Source: Bacillota bacterium (GTDB lineage Bacteria; Bacillota; Clostridia; Peptostreptococcales; Anaerovoracaceae). Taken from it: 16,279 nt of DNA. Below the pieces are notes generated by a model. It was not told the origin of the DNA. It did no database searches and saw only the letters and a program-made list of their open reading frames with translations. This document shows, one piece after another, positions 14,209-16,279 of this stretch (position 1 is the stretch's first letter; every line of letters starts with the position of its first letter). A program made the position numbers and the translations under genes. The stretch lies in NCBI GenBank assembly GCA_017619905.1, contig JAFZRK010000042.1:1-16279 (forward strand), read 5' to 3'.

Positions 14209-14244
14209 ATTATATCAAAGTATAACTGAACGTGTTATACAAAA
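14209..14244 (-). promoter_or_regulatory. Permease promoter with a 21-base palindrome
   Basis: On the minus strand TATAAT (14209-14214) is the probable -10. Where the -35 should lie there is a palindrome, GTATAAC (14220-14226), seven bases, GTTATAC (14234-14240), continued by AAAA. No good -35 is seen, so this site may bind an activator or a repressor. Confidence 0.55.
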
Positions 14245-14267
14245 ATGGTTAAAAACCTGTTATTTTA

Positions 14268-14297
14268 TAGACAATGCAAGGGTCTTAAGGGTATTAT
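14268..14297 (+). promoter_or_regulatory. Probable pcp promoter
   Basis: TAGACA (14268-14273) and TATTAT (14292-14297) are 18 bases apart, each with five of six consensus matches, 27 bases before the pyroglutamyl-peptidase start. Confidence 0.5.
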
Positions 14298-14324
14298 GGT
14301 CCTGAAACGGAGGAATGCGCGGAA

Positions 14325-14939
14325 ATGAGAACGATACTGGTCACGGGCTTTGAATCTTTCGGTAAAGACAGCGTTAACCCGACTGTAAAAATGGTGGAGG
14401 AGCTGCCGGACGAATACGCGGGGTACAGTATACGCAAGCTGATCCTGCCTGTGTCTTTCGAGCGGGCTCCCGAGGAGGCAATGGATGCGCTGCGCGGTCT
14501 TAAGCCCTCCGCAGTCGTGTCTTTCGGTCTGGCCGGCGGAAGAAAAGGGATAACAGTGGAACGCATCGCTGTCAACTGCAAGGACGCGCGGATGGCGGAC
14601 AACGACGGGGCGGAGCCGGAGGACGAGCCGGTCCGCGCGGACGGACCCGCGGCTTATTTTTCCACGCTTCCTATTAAGAAGATAGTTGCGGCCCTGGAAG
14701 AAGAGAGGCTAGAGGCATCCGTGTCGAACTCGGCAGGGACCTTCGTCTGCAACTGTCTTATGTACAGTTTGCTGGACAGCATCGCAGCGGAGGGAAGGCC
14801 GGTCCCGTGCGGTTTCGTGCACGTCCCGTATCTTGACAGCATGGGGCATCCGGAAGCGCCGTCCATGGATGAAGAGTCCGTACGAAGGGCGGGAGAGACA
14901 GTCATCAGGACCGTTGCGCAGTATCTGTCGGAACGCTAG
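14325..14939 (+). CDS. pcp: Pyroglutamyl-peptidase I (pyrrolidone-carboxylate peptidase)
   Basis: This cytoplasmic cysteine peptidase of family C15 removes N-terminal pyroglutamate from peptides. The 204-residue protein opens with ILVTGFESFG and has all three catalytic residues in their usual contexts: Glu79 in ITVERIAVN, Cys142 in SAGTFVCNCLMY and His166 in GFVHVPYL, each two below Bacillus numbering. The length is typical of bacterial Pcp. GGAGG lies about eleven bases upstream of the ATG, slightly far but the only good site. It stands alone between the divergent permease and the csoR-copA unit. No terminator is obvious after its stop, so some read-through into csoR is possible. Confidence 0.95.
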   Translation: MRTILVTGFESFGKDSVNPTVKMVEELPDEYAGYSIRKLILPVSFERAPEEAMDALRGLKPSAVVSFGLAGGRKGITVERIAVNCKDARMADNDGAEPEDEPVRADGPAAYFSTLPIKKIVAALEEERLEASVSNSAGTFVCNCLMYSLLDSIAAEGRPVPCGFVHVPYLDSMGHPEAPSMDEESVRRAGETVIRTVAQYLSER

Positions 14940-14961
14940 TCTTGTCCTCTGAAAAACATGC

Positions 14962-15021
14962 TTGACAAATACCCCGGGCGGGTATATTCTGTGCTTAGGA
15001 ACAGATACCCTGCCGGGGTAT
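14962..15021 (+). promoter_or_regulatory. Copper-responsive csoR-copA promoter with two CsoR-type operators
   Basis: TTGACA (14962-14967) is followed after 17 bases by TATTCT (14985-14990), or after 15 by TATATT. The palindrome ATACCC-5-GGGTAT at 14969-14985 fills the spacer exactly, and a second copy with the same arms and spacing lies at 15005-15021, 36 bases downstream. These G/C-tract palindromes match the type bound by CsoR, which would block polymerase until copper binds the repressor. Confidence 0.82.
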
Positions 15022-15049
15022 TATATAGTCAGTCAGACGGAGGATCACA

Positions 15050-15346
15050 ATGAGCGATTGCTGCTGCGAACGTACCAAGCACAGGGACGAAAACGAATAC
15101 AAGGATCTTATGAACCGGCTCAGAAGGATAGAGGGACAGGTGCGCGGTCTTCAGAACATGCTGGAGAAAGACGCCTACTGCCCGGACATACTGGTGCAGG
15201 TATCCGCGGTCAATTCCGCGCTCAACAGCTTTTCCAGAAAGCTTCTGGCCTCGCACATGAAAAGCTGCGTAGCGGACGATCTGCGCAGCGGCAAAGAGGA
15301 GACCATAGACGAACTGGTGGAGACTCTTCAGAAGGTAATGAAGTAA
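15050..15346 (+). CDS. csoR: CsoR-family copper-sensing repressor
   Basis: A 98-residue all-alpha repressor that releases operator DNA on binding Cu(I). The family core LMNRLRRIEGQVRGLQNML is followed by the copper-binding C-H-C set: Cys44 in DAYCPDIL, and His69 and Cys73 in LLASHMKSC, with the same 25- and 4-residue spacing as Mycobacterium tuberculosis CsoR. This distinguishes it from RcnR and FrmR relatives, which use other residue sets. Unusually, the N-terminus carries a CCC run at residues 4-6 and a His at 11. GGAGG lies about eight bases upstream. It is followed after 37 bases by copA and preceded by two matching palindromes, so it is expected to repress itself and copA. Confidence 0.93.
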   Translation: MSDCCCERTKHRDENEYKDLMNRLRRIEGQVRGLQNMLEKDAYCPDILVQVSAVNSALNSFSRKLLASHMKSCVADDLRSGKEETIDELVETLQKVMK

Positions 15347-15383
15347 AGCCCGCGGGACTGCGGACCGTACAAAGGATCTTGGA

Positions 15384-16279
15384 ATGGAACAGTACAACGT
15401 TACAGGAATGAGCTGCGCTGCATGCAGCGCAAGGGTGGAGAAGGCAGTGAGCGCCGTACCGGGCGTGACGTCCTGCTCGGTGAGTCTTCTTACCAACTCC
15501 ATGGGAGTGGAAGGAAGCGCATCCGCCGCGGAGATAATAAAGGCAGTGGTAGACGCGGGCTACGGGGCTTCCGTCAAAGGCGGAGGAAAGAACGGCTCCG
15601 GGGCGTCTTCAGGCGCGGCAGGCGGCTCCGTCCCTTCGTGGGCGGACGACGAGGCGCTCAAGGACAAGGAGACCCCTAAACTAAGGAAGCGGCTTATCTT
15701 TTCGGTCATCATCCTCCTGGTCCTGATGTATTTCTCCATGGGACACATGATGTGGGGATGGCCTGCTCCTGCGGCTTTCGAGAACCACGTGTTCCTTGGC
15801 GTCTTCGAGATGCTGCTGGCGATAGCCGTCATGATAATAAACGGAAAGTTCTTCACGTCCGGATACAGGTCGCTGTTTAAGGGCGCGCCAAACATGGACA
15901 CGCTTGTGGCTCTCGGGTCCACGGCGTCCTTCGTGTATTCGCTGGCGGAGCTGTTCATAATGATACTTGCGCAGGGGCGCGGAGACCATCAGACCGTCAT
16001 GGAATACGGTATGAACCTGTATTTCGAGTCCGCGGCCATGATACCCACGCTCATAACCGTCGGCAAGATGCTGGAAGCCATGTCCAAGGGACGCACCACG
16101 GACGCGCTGAAAGGCCTCATGCGGCTTGCGCCTAAGACTGCGGTGCTGCTGATAGACGGCGAGGAGACCGAAGTAGGTATAGAGCAGGTCCAGAAGGACG
16201 ACATTTTTGTCGTGCGTCCCGGCGGGAGCATTCCGGTGGACGGCGTGATAATAGAAGGCCGGACATCCGTGAACGAGTC
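15384..16279 (+). CDS. copA: Cu(I)-exporting P1B-type ATPase (3'-truncated by window edge)
   Basis: CopA pumps Cu(I) out of the cytoplasm using ATP. The frame starts at 15384, with AAAGGA upstream, and stays open to the window end, giving 298 residues of a protein usually over 700. A single heavy-metal-associated domain with MSCAAC (Met9, Cys11, Cys14) occupies about residues 3-66. A Gly/Ser-rich linker follows (67-85), then hydrophobic segments from about residue 104, the conserved GAPNMDTLVALGSTASF stretch and the beginning of the actuator domain with PGGSIPVDGVIIEG. The TGE loop, CPC membrane motif and DKTG phosphorylation site lie beyond the edge. Context with csoR supports copper rather than zinc or cadmium. 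Confidence 0.94.
   Translation, partial: MEQYNVTGMSCAACSARVEKAVSAVPGVTSCSVSLLTNSMGVEGSASAAEIIKAVVDAGYGASVKGGGKNGSGASSGAAGGSVPSWADDEALKDKETPKLRKRLIFSVIILLVLMYFSMGHMMWGWPAPAAFENHVFLGVFEMLLAIAVMIINGKFFTSGYRSLFKGAPNMDTLVALGSTASFVYSLAELFIMILAQGRGDHQTVMEYGMNLYFESAAMIPTLITVGKMLEAMSKGRTTDALKGLMRLAPKTAVLLIDGEETEVGIEQVQKDDIFVVRPGGSIPVDGVIIEGRTSVNE

Noticed and set aside
1..16279. Mobile elements, CRISPR arrays, tRNA or rRNA genes, and phage genes
   Set aside because: No transposase, integrase, terminal inverted repeat pair, regularly spaced direct repeat or tRNA-like cloverleaf was recognised on reading both strands.

Overview
The window is a compact, GC-rich bacterial chromosome segment with short intergenic gaps, frequent ATGA stop/start overlaps, strong AGGAGG-type ribosome binding sites and heavy use of ATA (Ile) and AGG (Arg) codons despite the high GC. 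A lysine riboswitch on dapA, a CsoR/CopA copper cassette, a DASS-type anion permease, a clostridial-style TetR regulator and an acyl-CoA dehydrogenase/MaoC block together suggest an anaerobic member of the Bacillota (class Clostridia). That placement is inference; no rRNA or other phylogenetic marker is present.

Layout. (1) 1-1845, plus strand: 3' part of an acyl-CoA dehydrogenase gene, then two tandem MaoC-fold genes, the second lacking the catalytic His segment, closed by a bidirectional terminator. (2) 1883-2446, minus: a small integral membrane protein of unknown function. (3) 2630-6073, plus: overlapping MoxR AAA+ ATPase, DUF58 protein and polytopic membrane protein with a DUF4129-like tail. 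(4) 6165-7659, plus: type I asparaginase, MazG-like pyrophosphohydrolase and a 43-residue basic protein, coupled by ATGA overlaps and closed by a terminator. (5) 7735-8487, minus: cyclase-family metal hydrolase, divergent from (6) 8637-9833, plus: AI-2E/PerM-family membrane protein. (7) 9927-11610, minus: dapB and dapA, preceded by a lysine riboswitch with an intrinsic terminator and a consensus promoter. (8) 12017-14148, minus: a TetR regulator and, upstream of it, a DASS-family permease. (9) 14325-14939, plus: pyroglutamyl-peptidase. (10) 15050-16279, plus: csoR and the 5' part of copA, behind two CsoR-type palindromes.

How the genes fit together. The first block points to acyl-CoA oxidation followed by enoyl-CoA hydration. 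dapA-dapB feed lysine and diaminopimelate synthesis and are switched off by lysine at the RNA level. The csoR-copA block is copper-induced efflux. Asparaginase, pyroglutamyl-peptidase and the permease suggest use of amino acids, peptides and organic acids.

I found no mobile element, CRISPR array, tRNA or rRNA, and no clear evidence of an entirely new system. The items most worth a second look are the catalytically degenerate MaoC twin, a promoter -35 box lying in the loop of a terminator-like hairpin, a sequence element shared by the tetR and permease promoters, and the twin copper operators.
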